From Acidithiobacillus caldus ATCC 51756 (GTDB lineage Bacteria; Pseudomonadota; Gammaproteobacteria; Acidithiobacillales; Acidithiobacillaceae): a stretch of DNA of 64,000 nt. A program made the translations under genes and the position numbers. The DNA is taken from assembly GCF_000175575.2 (NCBI RefSeq), contig NZ_CP005986.1, positions 379,549-443,548 of the forward strand, read 5' to 3'. Of the stretch, positions 1 through 9,191 are shown one piece after another (position 1 is the first letter of the stretch; the number at the start of each line of letters is the position of its first letter). The notes beneath the pieces were generated by a model, which searched no databases, had not been told where the DNA came from, and worked only from the letters and a program-made list of their open reading frames with translations.

Positions 1-435
1 TCGGCTTTGTCGTACCAGTTCCTCGCCGACGACCCCATCGGCCTGCGCCTGTCCGGGCCAGCGCAGGGGACGCTGCACGCCCAACTGCCATTCCGTATAG
101 CGGCCCTGATCGGGGCCACTGCGAATCTCGCGGCTCTGCACCTGGCTGGAGAGGCTGAACTCGTCGCTACCGCGGCGCAGGGCAGCGGCCTGCGCCTGCG
201 CCGCCTGCCCTGCGGCCTCGGCCGCTGCCGTGGCTGGCAAGCGTTGGAGGATGGGCTCCAGCGCCGTGGTCGTTGGCAGTCGCAGGCCGCTGGAGCTGGC
301 CAGAGCTGCGGGTGGGGGTAAGGCGGGAGCCTCCAACTCCGGGGGGTTGGCCGCAGCGCCCGCCGAGAGGCCAGCACTGAAAAGGCCGGCACTTGCCCAT
401 ACCGCCAGTTTTTGGGTGATGTGTCGTATGGTCAT
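1..435 (-). CDS. TolC-family outer membrane efflux channel (CusC/CzcC-like), 5' part only
   Basis: This is the outer membrane channel subunit expected as third partner of the RND pump and adaptor just upstream. The first 145 codons are present and the gene runs off the window edge. The ATG at 435 overlaps the pump stop codon (ATGA), so translation is probably coupled. The protein begins with a signal-peptide-like segment (MTIRHITQKLAVWASAG, then Ala-rich), followed by a Pro/Ala-rich linker. A helix-rich stretch follows (residues about 55-90), then the start of a beta region (EFSLSSQVQSREI) typical of the TolC fold. Family assignment rests mainly on position in the operon and general layout; only the N-terminal third is visible, so confidence is moderate. 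Confidence 0.7.
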   Translation of the reverse strand, partial: MTIRHITQKLAVWASAGLFSAGLSAGAAANPPELEAPALPPPAALASSSGLRLPTTTALEPILQRLPATAAAEAAGQAAQAQAAALRRGSDEFSLSSQVQSREIRSGPDQGRYTEWQLGVQRPLRWPGQAQADGVVGEELVRQSR

Positions 436-3400
436 AGGATTGCCTCACGGTTTTGGGACTGCCCCTTGGCGCCCGAATCCGGTTTCTGCGGTGGCAGACC
501 GAAGCGCGTGAAGAGCAGGGGCAAAAGGATCAGGGTCAAGGCGGTGGAACTCAGGAGTCCGCCTACGACCACCACCGCCAATGGTTTTTGGATCTCGGAT
601 CCGGGGCCCGTGGCAAAGAGCAAGGGGATGAGCCCCAGTGCCGTGATGCTTGCCGTCATCATCACCGGTCGCAGGCGCCGCTGGGCTCCGGTGCGCACCG
701 CTTCCACCAGGGGTAGACCGCGTTCCAGAAGCTCGTTGAAATGGCTGACCAGTGCCACCCCGTTGAGTACGGCGATACCCAGGAGGGCGATGAAACCCAC
801 GGAAGCCGGTACCGACAGATAGAGGCCCGAGGCCCACAGGGCGATGACGCCGCCCACCAAGGCAAAGGGAATATTGATGAAAATCAATGCGGACTGGCGC
901 AGGGATCCAAAGGTCGTCAGCAGGATCACGAAGATGAGCAGCAGGGCGATGGGGACGACCAGACCGAGGCGCGCCGCGGCCCGTTGCTGATTTTCAAACT
1001 GGCCGCCCCACTCGATATGGACCTCCGGCGGCAAGGGCACGGCCTTGGCCACGGCCCGTCGCGCATCGTCGACGAAACCCACCAGGTCGCGACCGCTGAC
1101 ATTGGCCTGCACCGCCGCGAAGCGGCTGCCATTCTCGTGGGCCACCTGGACCGGCCCTTGGATCGCGCGCAGGTGGGCGAGATTCTGCAGCGGGTAGCTC
1201 ACGCCTTGACCGTTGTCGACACGCACGGAAGCGAAGGCTTCGGGATTACTGCGCAAGGCCTCGCCCGCGCGCAGGAGGATGGGCACGGGCCGGACCCCCT
1301 CCAGTAGCGTCCCCTGGGGTTGTCCCTCCAGAAGCGCCCGCAAGTCTCCCTCGAGCGTGCTGGCATCGAATCCCGCCCTACCCATGGCCAGTCGATCCAG
1401 TTCGACGTTGAGGTACTCCACCCCTTCAGGCCGTGCTGCCAGGACTTCCGCGGCCCCGGGCAGTCCACGCAGGGTGGCAGCCACCTTCTGCGCCAACTCC
1501 CCGAGCTGGGCGATGTCGGGTCCGTAGATCTTCACCACCAAGTCGCCACGGGAACCGGTGAGCATCTCCGCGACCCGCATCTCGATGGGCTGGGTGATGC
1601 TGTAATCGAGTCCCGGAAAGCCGTCCAGGACCCGACGCATGGCGGCGATCACGCTCTCCTTGTCGCCGCGCCATTCCTTGCTGGGCTTGAGTACGGTGAA
1701 CATGTCCGTTTCGTTGAGGCCCATGGGATCGAGTCCCAGTTCGTCGGCACCGCTACGGGCGATGACCGAGCGGATCTCCGGTACGCCATCCAGGAGCGCC
1801 TTCTCTACCTGCAGGTCCAGAGCTGCGGCACTTCCCAGGGAGATGGAGGGAAGGGTCTGCAATTGCACGATGACATCGCCCTCATCCAGGGTGGGCATGA
1901 AGGTCTTGCCGATGCGGGTATAGGCGATGCCCGCTGCGAGCAGGGCGAGCACGGCCGTGGCATACACCAGGCCGCGGTGACGGAAGGCGAAGTCCAATAC
2001 GCCGGTGTAGATGTGACTGAGCCGGCGCACGAGCCAGGGATCCTCCGCAGGGCCCTGCCGCAGCAGGAGCGAGGCCAGGACCGGAACCAGGGTCAGGGCG
2101 ATGAGCAGGGAGGCACCCAAGGCGTAGACGATGGTCTGGGCGACCGGGCGAAACAGTTTTCCTTCCAGACCCTCCAGGGACAGCAGAGGCAGAAAGACGA
2201 TGACGATGATACCTACCCCAGCCGTGACGGGTGCTGCGACTTCGCGTACGGCGTGGAGGATGCGGTCGAGGCGCTGGCCCACCGCGCGGTCCTGGTCCAG
2301 CGGGCGTCCTGGATCGTGGGCGAGGTGGTGAACGAGGTTTTCCACCACCACCACGGCGGCATCCACCAGCATGCCCAGGGCAATGGCCAGTCCGCCGAGG
2401 CTCATGAGATTGGCGCTGAGGCCAGTGACTTTCATGAGGATGAAGGTGGCCAGGGCGCTCAAGGGTATGGTCACCGCCACCACGGTGGCTGCGCGCCAGT
2501 TGCCCAGAAAGATCAGTAGTAGCACCACCACCAGCACGATGGCCTCGAGCAGCGCATGACTGACCGTGCCCACAGCGCGGTCCACCAGCTGGCTACGGTC
2601 ATAGAAGGAGTGCACGGTCATGCCCTGGGGCAGTCGCGGGGCAATTTCGGCCAGCCGTGCCTTGACGCCCCGGATCACCTGGGAAGCATTGGCACCCTTC
2701 AAGGCGACGACGATGCCTTCCACGGCTTCGTGGCGTCCGTCCTGGGTGACCACTCCGTAGCGGGTGAGGGCTTCCTCCCGGACTTCGGCCAGGTCGCGGA
2801 CACGCAAGGTCTGACCTGCGCGTTGGGCGACGACGGTGTTGGCAATGTCGTCGCCATTGCGAAACGCGCCCTGCACGCGCACGATACGGGTCAATTCGCC
2901 CTCCTCCACGCGCCCCGCCCCGTCGTTGCTATTGTTGCTCTGCAAGGCCTGGCGCAGCCTGTCGAGGCTAATGCCAAAGGCCGTCAGTTTGGCGGGGTCG
3001 GGCTCCACCGCAAAGGCGCGGACGTCGCCACCAAGCATGTTGACATCGGCCACTCCGGGGAGAGTGCGCAACTGTGGGCGGATGATCCACTGTAGGGCAT
3101 CGCGCTTTGCGGCGAGGCTGGCATCGCCATCGACGGTGAACATGAAGACGTCGGACAGGGGGGTGGCGATGGGCGCGAGCCCCCCCTGGGTGCCGGCGGG
3201 CAGGTCACCGCGGACATTGGCCAAGGCTTCCCCCACCTGCTGGCGAGCCCAGTAGATGTCGGTCCCCTCCTGAAAATCCACGGTGATATCGGCAATGCCG
3301 TATTTCGACAGGGAGCGCACCTGAGTTTCGCGGGCAATGCCCAGCAGCTCCTGTTCCACGGGCAGGACCACGCGAGTTTCCACTTCCTCCGGGGTCATGC

Positions 3401-3569
3401 CGGGGGCCTTGAGGATGATCTTGACCTGCGGCGCCGAGACATCGGGAAAGGCATCGATGGGCAGGCTACGCCAGGCCACGATACCCGCCCCGAGTAGGGC
3501 AAGCAGCAGCAGTAGCGCCAAGAGACGCTGACTCAGGGCGGCACGGGTAAGGGCAAGGAGTGCGTTCAC
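432..3569 (-). CDS. CusA/CzcA-family heavy-metal efflux RND transporter
   Basis: Inner membrane proton-driven pump of a tripartite metal efflux complex, 1045 residues, the usual length for heavy-metal RND proteins. The N-terminus has TM1 followed by the typical WRSLPIDAFPDVSAPQVKI periplasmic entry. TM4 reads GGLAIALGMLVDAAVVVVEN: it keeps the second acidic residue (VDAA), but the first Asp of zinc/cobalt-type CzcA pumps is Ala. That resembles the CusA pattern. The periplasmic stretch QPIEMRVAEMLTGSRGD looks more like CzcA/CnrA, so the metal cannot be assigned. The start is GTG at 3569, overlapping the adaptor stop by 4 nt (GTGA); the end overlaps the channel gene start. Confidence 0.93.
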   Translation of the reverse strand: MNALLALTRAALSQRLLALLLLLALLGAGIVAWRSLPIDAFPDVSAPQVKIILKAPGMTPEEVETRVVLPVEQELLGIARETQVRSLSKYGIADITVDFQEGTDIYWARQQVGEALANVRGDLPAGTQGGLAPIATPLSDVFMFTVDGDASLAAKRDALQWIIRPQLRTLPGVADVNMLGGDVRAFAVEPDPAKLTAFGISLDRLRQALQSNNSNDGAGRVEEGELTRIVRVQGAFRNGDDIANTVVAQRAGQTLRVRDLAEVREEALTRYGVVTQDGRHEAVEGIVVALKGANASQVIRGVKARLAEIAPRLPQGMTVHSFYDRSQLVDRAVGTVSHALLEAIVLVVVLLLIFLGNWRAATVVAVTIPLSALATFILMKVTGLSANLMSLGGLAIALGMLVDAAVVVVENLVHHLAHDPGRPLDQDRAVGQRLDRILHAVREVAAPVTAGVGIIVIVFLPLLSLEGLEGKLFRPVAQTIVYALGASLLIALTLVPVLASLLLRQGPAEDPWLVRRLSHIYTGVLDFAFRHRGLVYATAVLALLAAGIAYTRIGKTFMPTLDEGDVIVQLQTLPSISLGSAAALDLQVEKALLDGVPEIRSVIARSGADELGLDPMGLNETDMFTVLKPSKEWRGDKESVIAAMRRVLDGFPGLDYSITQPIEMRVAEMLTGSRGDLVVKIYGPDIAQLGELAQKVAATLRGLPGAAEVLAARPEGVEYLNVELDRLAMGRAGFDASTLEGDLRALLEGQPQGTLLEGVRPVPILLRAGEALRSNPEAFASVRVDNGQGVSYPLQNLAHLRAIQGPVQVAHENGSRFAAVQANVSGRDLVGFVDDARRAVAKAVPLPPEVHIEWGGQFENQQRAAARLGLVVPIALLLIFVILLTTFGSLRQSALIFINIPFALVGGVIALWASGLYLSVPASVGFIALLGIAVLNGVALVSHFNELLERGLPLVEAVRTGAQRRLRPVMMTASITALGLIPLLFATGPGSEIQKPLAVVVVGGLLSSTALTLILLPLLFTRFGLPPQKPDSGAKGQSQNREAIL

Positions 3570-4657
3570 GGGTGCACCTCGCCGGCGGCGGTTTGAATGG
3601 CGATGACGCCCGCCGCTGCCACCTGCTCACCCTGACGCAGCGCGCCGGTCACCACGGCTTCGCCATTGCTCCGACCCTGGACCTCTACGGGTGCTACCCG
3701 GAAGCCCTTGGCCTGATGGACGAAGACCACGCTCTGGTTTTCCATCTGGGTGATGGCGCTGGCGGGGATCCGCCAGCTCTTGGCAGGAACCGGGAGCAGG
3801 ACCATCGCGCTCACCGTCTGCCCAGCCAGAAGACTTCCTAGCCGTTCCACTTTGGCCCGCACACGCACTTCCTGACCGGGGCCAAGACTCAGGCTCTTGC
3901 TCTGGATACGGCCGACGGTCCGGCTATCCGGGATTTCGACGCGCGCGCCCACCGGGATCTCTCCCGCCTGGCCGACCGGAACCGCCATCTCCAGATAGAG
4001 GGCCGCGACATCGACGATGCGCATCAGACTCTGTCCCGGGTCCACCCGCTGGCCAGGGACCACCCCGAGCTCGGTGACCTGTCCTGCACCTTTGGCCCGC
4101 AGCACGGCCTCACCGTTGATACCGGCGCTGCCCCCCAGGGCCTGCAGGGCCAGACGCCGCTCTGCCAATACCCGGCTCGACTCGGCGGCGGACAGGCGGC
4201 TTTGTTGTAGTCGGCTCAGGGGAATGATGCCTTCCTTGAACAGCATCTCGTCGCGCTGTAGTTGGGCCGCGGCGAGTTGCTGGCGGCCCAGGGCGTCACT
4301 GGCCTCGCGCTGAAGCAGGGCTATATCGCTTCCCTGAAGGCGTAGCACCGGCTGACCCGACCTGACGCTGCTGCCGTTGTCCACGAGGACAGCCTGCACA
4401 AAGGCCGAAGTGGGGCTGCTGACCAGCCACTGATTCTGCACCGGCACCATGGCCTGCGCTGGTAGCACGAGTGTGCGGGAGCTTGCCGCCTGGACTGGCG
4501 CAAGGCGTAGGCCCAGCGCCACCTGACGATCGGGACTGAGGGGAATTTCCGTGGGTAAGGCAAGGGCGGCGTTGGTCCCAAGACTCAGGGTGCACAGGAG
4601 CACGGCAAGGGCGAGTGGGCGCACACCCGCCACTGGACGACGGTTGAAAACCTGCAT
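3566..4657 (-). CDS. RND efflux periplasmic adaptor (HlyD/CusB-like)
   Basis: Membrane fusion protein linking the RND pump to the outer membrane channel, 363 residues. It has an N-terminal signal sequence (residues about 12-34, ending near NAALALPTEI). A lipoyl/barrel-sandwich half follows (VLVDNGSSVRSGQPVLRLQG). The coiled-coil hairpin is short (REASDALGRQQLAAAQLQRD), then comes the second lipoyl half (GAGQVTELGVVPGQRVDPGQSL), and C-terminal beta-barrel and membrane-proximal domains. No Met-rich metal-binding segment like that of E. coli CusB is visible at the N-terminus. The ATG at 4657 lies 70 nt downstream of the small membrane-protein gene, and the stop overlaps the pump start. Confidence 0.9.
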   Translation of the reverse strand: MQVFNRRPVAGVRPLALAVLLCTLSLGTNAALALPTEIPLSPDRQVALGLRLAPVQAASSRTLVLPAQAMVPVQNQWLVSSPTSAFVQAVLVDNGSSVRSGQPVLRLQGSDIALLQREASDALGRQQLAAAQLQRDEMLFKEGIIPLSRLQQSRLSAAESSRVLAERRLALQALGGSAGINGEAVLRAKGAGQVTELGVVPGQRVDPGQSLMRIVDVAALYLEMAVPVGQAGEIPVGARVEIPDSRTVGRIQSKSLSLGPGQEVRVRAKVERLGSLLAGQTVSAMVLLPVPAKSWRIPASAITQMENQSVVFVHQAKGFRVAPVEVQGRSNGEAVVTGALRQGEQVAAAGVIAIQTAAGEVHP

Positions 4658-4727
4658 GGCATTTCCTCGATGACTGGATCAAAAAGGGTCTGAACTCGGC
4701 CGAGATGGGCCGAAGGACGGTTTTTGC

Positions 4728-5153
4728 TCAGGGACGAGGAGGCGCCAGGGGTTGTGGTGGCAGACCGGGGGAATGTCGATGCCGTGGCCCCGGACGACGT
4801 GGCCAAAGCCGCGCGCGCGGCTTGTCCCCAGCGGGTGCCAGAAAAAGGACCAGGAGGAGAAGGAAGGGGAGCGCGATGGGGGTGTCTGGAATTTCCTGGG
4901 CGGGACGCTCCAACAGGGCGTCGATGCCGATGGTGGCACCATCGCCGGGTGTGCTGCCGTTGCTGAGTTGCTGATCCACGGGGTCGGCATCCACGGGTAG
5001 CGTTTGCCCCAGATGGAGATGCCAGTGCCAGCCGGCAACGGAGGAGCTTCCAAGATGCTCATGCAGAAAGGGGGCAAACATCAGCAGCAAGGCAAGCCAC
5101 GCCCCGACACCGATTTTGAGCCACTGGTAAGCCCGCGTTCTTGGACGAGCCAT
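4728..5153 (-). CDS. Small His-containing membrane protein, first gene of the metal efflux operon
   Basis: A 141-residue protein with no family I recognise. It has a hydrophobic segment at about residues 15-30, then a His cluster (H31, H33, H43, H45, H47 in HEHLGSSSVAGWHWHLHLG). A loop predicted to be periplasmic follows, then a second hydrophobic segment near residues 92-108 and an Arg/Pro-rich tail. The ATG at 5153 has a good ribosome site (GGGAG, 7 nt away). The gene is the promoter-proximal member of the efflux operon. Comparable small membrane proteins with His or Cys clusters often open copper or zinc resistance operons, so a metal-sensing or metal-handling role is plausible but inferred. 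Confidence 0.7.
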   Translation of the reverse strand: MARPRTRAYQWLKIGVGAWLALLLMFAPFLHEHLGSSSVAGWHWHLHLGQTLPVDADPVDQQLSNGSTPGDGATIGIDALLERPAQEIPDTPIALPFLLLLVLFLAPAGDKPRARLWPRRPGPRHRHSPGLPPQPLAPPRP

Positions 5154-5168
5154 GCTACGCTCCCTTTC

Positions 5169-5209
5169 AGACTGTTTCCAAGTCTATCTCAGGTCGCGAT
5201 GGGAGTAAA
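5169..5209 (-). promoter_or_regulatory. Candidate promoter and operator of the metal efflux operon
   Basis: Reading the minus strand, TTTACT (5209-5204) and TAGACT (5186-5181) are separated by 17 nt, a plausible sigma-70 -35/-10 pair. A perfect 5-bp inverted repeat, AGACT-N7-AGTCT (5169-5185), covers the -10 element and the expected start site, where a repressor would sit. It lies 16-56 nt before the first gene. No regulator gene is adjacent, so the controlling protein is unknown. Confidence 0.35.
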
Positions 5210-5271
5210 GGCCAAGGTCAGGTGCTCTGGGCGTTGATGGGAAGCGACGTCACCCGGTGTCGAGGGTGGGC

Positions 5272-6126
5272 TCAGGGTTCCCGGTCGCTTGGTCTCTGCT
5301 CATCCCTGTGGAAGCTGGCTTCGGCGGCGTCCATGGCAGCGGCCGTGTCGGTTTCCTGCGCGCTGTCCACGCCTGCGGCATTCCCTTCTTCCGCCCAGGG
5401 ACGCGGTGCGACGCGCGCAGCAAAGAAAAGTCCGATCTCAAAGAGCAGGTACATGGGGATGAGCAGCAATACCATGGACATCACATCCGGGGGGCTGAGG
5501 ATGGCGGCCGCCACGGCACAGATCAAGAACGCGTAGCGACGCCCACGGCGCAGGGTATCGATCTGCAGAATCCCGACCCGTACCAGGACCACGATGAGCA
5601 CCGGTATCTGAAAGGCAAGGCCAAAGGCCAGGGAAAACTTGACGATCAGGGAGAGATAATTGTCGACCTTGGGCATGGCCGTGATGTCGGTTCCCGAAAA
5701 ACTCAGGAAAAAGCGAAAGGCATTGGGAAAAACGACAAAATACGCAAAAAGTACGCCGACGATGAATAAAGCAAGAGAAACGAAAATCAAGGGGAAGAAC
5801 AAGCGCCGCTCGTGCACGTAGAGACCTGGTGCGACAAAGGCCCAGAATTGATACAGCACCACCGGCAAGGCCAGAACGAAGCCGGAAATCAACGACAGTT
5901 GGACATAGGTGAGAAAGACCTCCGGCAGACTCGTGTAGATGAGGTGACTACCGGCCGGTAGGAGGCGGGTGAGCGGCTGCGCCAGGATGGTATAGATCTG
6001 CTGGGCAAAAGGGTAGGAGATCAGGAAGCCAATGAAAATGGCCAAAACGGCATAGAGCACCCGACGGCGAAGTTCCAGAAGGTGGCCGACGAAGGTATTC
6101 TCGGAGGAATCCGGGATGGTGGCCAT
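5272..6126 (-). CDS. tatC: Sec-independent protein translocase TatC
   Basis: Polytopic inner membrane core of the twin-arginine translocase that binds the RR signal peptide together with TatB. It has 284 residues and six hydrophobic segments. The cytoplasmic N-terminus carries the conserved HLLELRRR motif (about residues 15-22). The first cytoplasmic loop has PGLYVHERR with the conserved Glu. Conserved VFPNAFRFFL and ILSPPDVMSM segments are present. A charged, non-conserved C-terminal tail of about 45 residues follows TM6. The gene is last in a tatA-tatB-tatC run downstream of hisIE, 103 nt after tatB. Confidence 0.97.
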   Translation of the reverse strand: MATIPDSSENTFVGHLLELRRRVLYAVLAIFIGFLISYPFAQQIYTILAQPLTRLLPAGSHLIYTSLPEVFLTYVQLSLISGFVLALPVVLYQFWAFVAPGLYVHERRLFFPLIFVSLALFIVGVLFAYFVVFPNAFRFFLSFSGTDITAMPKVDNYLSLIVKFSLAFGLAFQIPVLIVVLVRVGILQIDTLRRGRRYAFLICAVAAAILSPPDVMSMVLLLIPMYLLFEIGLFFAARVAPRPWAEEGNAAGVDSAQETDTAAAMDAAEASFHRDEQRPSDREP

Positions 6127-6229
6127 GGTGATCTTCTACCCTTCTCGGTGGTGAACGGAACTCGTGGAGTGTAGCTCAGGCCGGTGGCAGCCGAGAATGC
6201 CCGCACCTTGCGCCCACGCAAAGGTACTA

Positions 6230-6595
6230 TCAGGAGCTTTGCTTTGCTGGGTGAGGCTTGGTTTCGCTGGGCTGCGCCTGGACGACCTGGCCGTCTTCCG
6301 CAGCCGCCCGCGTGGTGGCGTCTGTCCGTGGCTCCTCCGCCGGGGCTGCACTCTGGGTGGGATCGGCGGGAAGCAGTTCCGTATCGGCATACTCCCGCAG
6401 CTTACGGGCCTCCTGCCGCAGTTCATCCAGGAGGAGCTGTTGTTCTACCTCGGATCGCGCATGGTCGACGGTACGCCGCAGCGCCCCATACCAACGGCCT
6501 GCCTTGCGCGCGAGCTCCGGCAGACGTTCTGGACCCACCACCAGCAGGGCGATGATCGCCAGCAGCGCCAGCTCGCCAAAACTGAAGTCAAACAC
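6230..6595 (-). CDS. tatB: Sec-independent protein translocase TatB
   Basis: Single-span partner of TatC in the twin-arginine signal-recognition complex, 121 residues. It starts with GTG at 6595 (MFDFSFGELALL). The conserved Glu8 and the Gly21-Pro22 hinge (VVGPERLPELARKAG) are present, followed by an amphipathic helix and a polar, Pro/Ala-rich tail. Glu8 and the GP hinge distinguish it from the TatA paralogue directly upstream. It lies 6 nt after tatA and is cotranscribed with it and tatC. Confidence 0.96.
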   Translation of the reverse strand: MFDFSFGELALLAIIALLVVGPERLPELARKAGRWYGALRRTVDHARSEVEQQLLLDELRQEARKLREYADTELLPADPTQSAAPAEEPRTDATTRAAAEDGQVVQAQPSETKPHPAKQSS

Positions 6596-6601
6596 CCTCG
6601 C

Positions 6602-6838
6602 TCACCCGTGGTGGACGCTCTCGGACTCCTTGACGGGCTTGGCCTCGGCGTCGATGGTGCTGTGGCTGAGATTGGCAGGCTCCTGCGCCTTTTTCTCTTC
6701 CTCATCCTTGACGGCGGAGCGAAAGCTCTTGATGGCCGCGCCCAGGTCGCTACCCACGTTGCGCAGCTTGGCCGTCCCGAAAAGGGCGACGACGATCAAG
6801 AGGATGATGACCAAATGCCAGATACTGAAAGCGCCCAT
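6602..6838 (-). CDS. tatA: Sec-independent protein translocase TatA
   Basis: Pore-forming single-span subunit of the twin-arginine translocase, 78 residues. The N-terminus [17 protein letters not shown] is followed by the invariant Phe20-Gly21 (LFGTAKL) and an amphipathic helix ([15 protein letters not shown]), then an acidic/Lys-rich tail, exactly as in E. coli TatA. The ATG at 6838 lies 72 nt after the hisIE stop; no terminator is visible in that gap, so the tat genes may be read from the his operon. Confidence 0.96.
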   Translation of the reverse strand: MGAFSIWHLVIILLIVVALFGTAKLRNVGSDLGAAIKSFRSAVKDEEEKKAQEPANLSHSTIDAEAKPVKESESVHHG

Positions 6839-6910
6839 GAACCACTCTCCTTCCCCGCAGGGATATTGCGCCGATATGCCTTGGACCTTATGCCAAGGCC
6901 TTAAGTGCCG

Positions 6911-7600
6911 TCAAGTTTGCTTGCCCCGTGCCGCTTTCTCGGCGAGGCCCGAGACACCCTCGCGGCTGGCCAGGCGGTCGAGTACATCGTCGATGTGCAA
7001 GTTCCGTTCCTCCAGGGCGACGAGGGTGTGGAAGAGGAGATCCGCCGCCTCGTTGAGGATGGCCTCGCGCTCGCCATTCTTGGCGGCGATGACGAATTCC
7101 GTGGCCTCTTCGCCCACCTTTTTGAGGATGCGGTCCTGGCCGCCCTGGAGCAGCCTGGCGACATAGGACTGGCCGGGATCGGCCGCCCGCCGCCCATGGA
7201 TGGTCTCCTGCAGACTGTCGAGAAAGCTGCCCGGAGGCGGGGTCGTCTCAGCCCAGGCCGCATCCTTTGCAGCGCGGAAAAAGCAGGTGGCTGCCCCGGT
7301 GTGGCAGGCAGGGCCCTCCTGCAGCACACGCAGAAGTACGGTGTCGCCATCGCAGTCCAGGCGCAGGTCCACGAGTTTCTGGACGTGACCGGAGCTTTCT
7401 CCCTTGCGCCAGAGTTGCTGGCGTGTGCGCGACCAGTAGACCCCGCGGCCTTCGTCAAGGCTCGCGCGCAGGGCATCGGCGTTCATCCAGGCGAGCATGA
7501 GCACCTGGCCGCTGCGCGCGTCCTGGGCGATGGCAGGCACGAGACCCTGGTCGTTCCAGTGAACGGCCGCAAGCAATGCTTCGCTGTCCTTGGCTATCAT
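6911..7600 (-). CDS. hisIE: Bifunctional phosphoribosyl-AMP cyclohydrolase / phosphoribosyl-ATP pyrophosphatase
   Basis: Fusion enzyme for histidine steps 2 and 3. Residues about 1-115 form the HisI cyclohydrolase: VLMLAWMN, the DCDGDT loop and the zinc ligands CHTG and CFF are visible. Residues about 125-229 form the HisE pyrophosphohydrolase with [14 protein letters not shown] and the acidic NEAADLLFH metal-binding helix. It is the last gene of the his operon, 8 nt after hisF and followed by tatABC. The fused form (229 aa) is that of enterobacteria; many betaproteobacteria have separate hisI and hisE. Confidence 0.96.
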   Translation of the reverse strand: MIAKDSEALLAAVHWNDQGLVPAIAQDARSGQVLMLAWMNADALRASLDEGRGVYWSRTRQQLWRKGESSGHVQKLVDLRLDCDGDTVLLRVLQEGPACHTGAATCFFRAAKDAAWAETTPPPGSFLDSLQETIHGRRAADPGQSYVARLLQGGQDRILKKVGEEATEFVIAAKNGEREAILNEAADLLFHTLVALEERNLHIDDVLDRLASREGVSGLAEKAARGKQT

Positions 7601-7608
7601 GCTAGTCC

Positions 7609-8403
7609 TTACGCGGGCTTGGACGGCGCAGATGCATCGTCCAGGGAATCCAGACGCATGGGCAGGCCACGGGCGGCCAGAGCGGCCTTGACCTCGTGGA
7701 TGCGGAATTTGCCGAAGTGAAAGACCGAGGCGGCAAGGACAGCGTCCGCCTCACCCTCCATGAGGCCTGCGGCAAAGTCGGCGATACTGCCGACGCCACC
7801 CGAAGCGATGACCGGTACCGCTACGGCCCGACTCACCGCGCGGGTGAGTTCGATGTCAAAGCCCTGTCCCGTACCGTCCCGATCCATACTGGTGAGGAGA
7901 ATTTCGCCAGCGCCGTACTCGGCCATGCGCTGCGCCCAGGCTACGGCATCCAGGCCCGTGGGACGGCGCCCGCCGTGGGTGAAGACCTCCCAGCCCTTGC
8001 GCACGCGCTTGGCATCGATGGCCACGACGATACAGGAGTTGCCAAAACGTTGGGCAGCCCGACGCACCAACTCGGGCTCGCGCACGGCGGCGCTGTTGAT
8101 ACTGACCTTGTCCGCACCCGCCCGCAGCAGCGTGCGCACGTCCTCGAGGCTAGCCACCCCGCCGCCGACGGTGAGGGGAATAAAGACCTGGGCAGCCACC
8201 GCCGCCACCACCTCGGCCATCGTCCCCCGCCCCTCGTGGCTCGCCGAGATGTCCAAGAAGGTCAACTCGTCGGCGCCCTCGGCATTGTAGCGGGCTGCCG
8301 TCTCCACCGGATCACCGGCATCCCGCAGTTCGGCAAAGCGCACGCCTTTGACCACGCGACCGGCATCGATATCGAGGCAGGGAATGATGCGTCGGGTGAG
8401 CAT
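7609..8403 (-). CDS. hisF: Imidazole glycerol phosphate synthase cyclase subunit
   Basis: TIM-barrel cyclase partner of HisH, converting PRFAR plus ammonia to imidazole glycerol phosphate and AICAR. It has 264 residues. Catalytic Asp11 lies in [15 protein letters not shown] and the second catalytic Asp in [11 protein letters not shown] (about residue 130). Phosphate-binding loops VGGGV and ASGGVGS are intact. The ATG at 8403 shares one nucleotide with the hisA stop (TGATG), so translation is coupled. Confidence 0.97.
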   Translation of the reverse strand: MLTRRIIPCLDIDAGRVVKGVRFAELRDAGDPVETAARYNAEGADELTFLDISASHEGRGTMAEVVAAVAAQVFIPLTVGGGVASLEDVRTLLRAGADKVSINSAAVREPELVRRAAQRFGNSCIVVAIDAKRVRKGWEVFTHGGRRPTGLDAVAWAQRMAEYGAGEILLTSMDRDGTGQGFDIELTRAVSRAVAVPVIASGGVGSIADFAAGLMEGEADAVLAASVFHFGKFRIHEVKAALAARGLPMRLDSLDDASAPSKPA

Positions 8404-9131
8404 CAGTCCTCCACCTGGGCCCGGGCACTGGCATAGTCCAGACTGCCTTCGTAAATGGCGCGGCCGGTGATGGCACCGACGATGCCGTCCTCTTCGTGAG
8501 CCTTCAGGGCCAGGACCTGCTCGAGGTTGGCGATGCCCCCGGAGGCGATGACCGGTACCGGTACCGCCCGCGCGAGCGCGACGGTGGCCTCGATGTTGGG
8601 GCCACTGAGCATGCCGTCGCGGCTGATGTCGGTGTAGATGATGGCCTCGATGCCGTCGGCCGCAAAGCGCTGGGCAAGATCGATGGGGTCGTGCCGGGAC
8701 AGCTTGGACCAGCCTTCGGTGGCGACCTTGCCATCGCGTGCGTCGATGCCCACGAGGATGTGGCCGGGAAAGCTGACGGCGGCGTCGGCGACGAAGCCCG
8801 GGGCCTTGACGGCCTGGGTGCCGATGATGACGTAGCGCACCCCCGCCTGGATGTAGACCTCGATCTGTTCCTCGTCGCGGATGCCACCGCCCACCTGCAC
8901 CTCCAGCTCCGGGAAGGCGGCGCAGATGGCGGCGATGGCGGTGGCATTGACGGGTTCGCCCTGGACCGCACCATCGAGATCCACGACGTGCAGCCGCCGG
9001 GCTCCGGCCTCTACCCAGCGGCGCGCCGTGGCCACGGGATCATCGGAGAAGACGGTGTCGTCCTCCATGCGCCCCTGGCGCAGCCGAACGCAGTTGCCGC
9101 CCTTGAGGTCGATGGCGGGGATCAACAGCAT
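8403..9131 (-). CDS. hisA: Phosphoribosylformimino-5-aminoimidazole carboxamide ribotide isomerase
   Basis: Histidine pathway isomerase (ProFAR to PRFAR), a TIM barrel related to HisF by ancient duplication. It has 242 residues. The catalytic Asp8 is in [10 protein letters not shown] and the second acidic residue lies in [14 protein letters not shown]; the C-terminal phosphate loop IASGGIAN is present. It sits between hisH (60 nt upstream) and hisF, the usual order. Confidence 0.97.
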   Translation of the reverse strand: MLLIPAIDLKGGNCVRLRQGRMEDDTVFSDDPVATARRWVEAGARRLHVVDLDGAVQGEPVNATAIAAICAAFPELEVQVGGGIRDEEQIEVYIQAGVRYVIIGTQAVKAPGFVADAAVSFPGHILVGIDARDGKVATEGWSKLSRHDPIDLAQRFAADGIEAIIYTDISRDGMLSGPNIEATVALARAVPVPVIASGGIANLEQVLALKAHEEDGIVGAITGRAIYEGSLDYASARAQVED

Positions 9132-9191
9132 GATGTTTCCTCCATGGTCGCTGTCTATCGATGAGACTTTGTCGGGATGCCGTGCCGGTCC

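Noticed and set aside
1320-2519. Open plus-strand frame of about 400 codons inside the RND pump gene
   Set aside because: Antisense shadow of a gene with strong family motifs; composition is His/Gly/Gln-rich nonsense.
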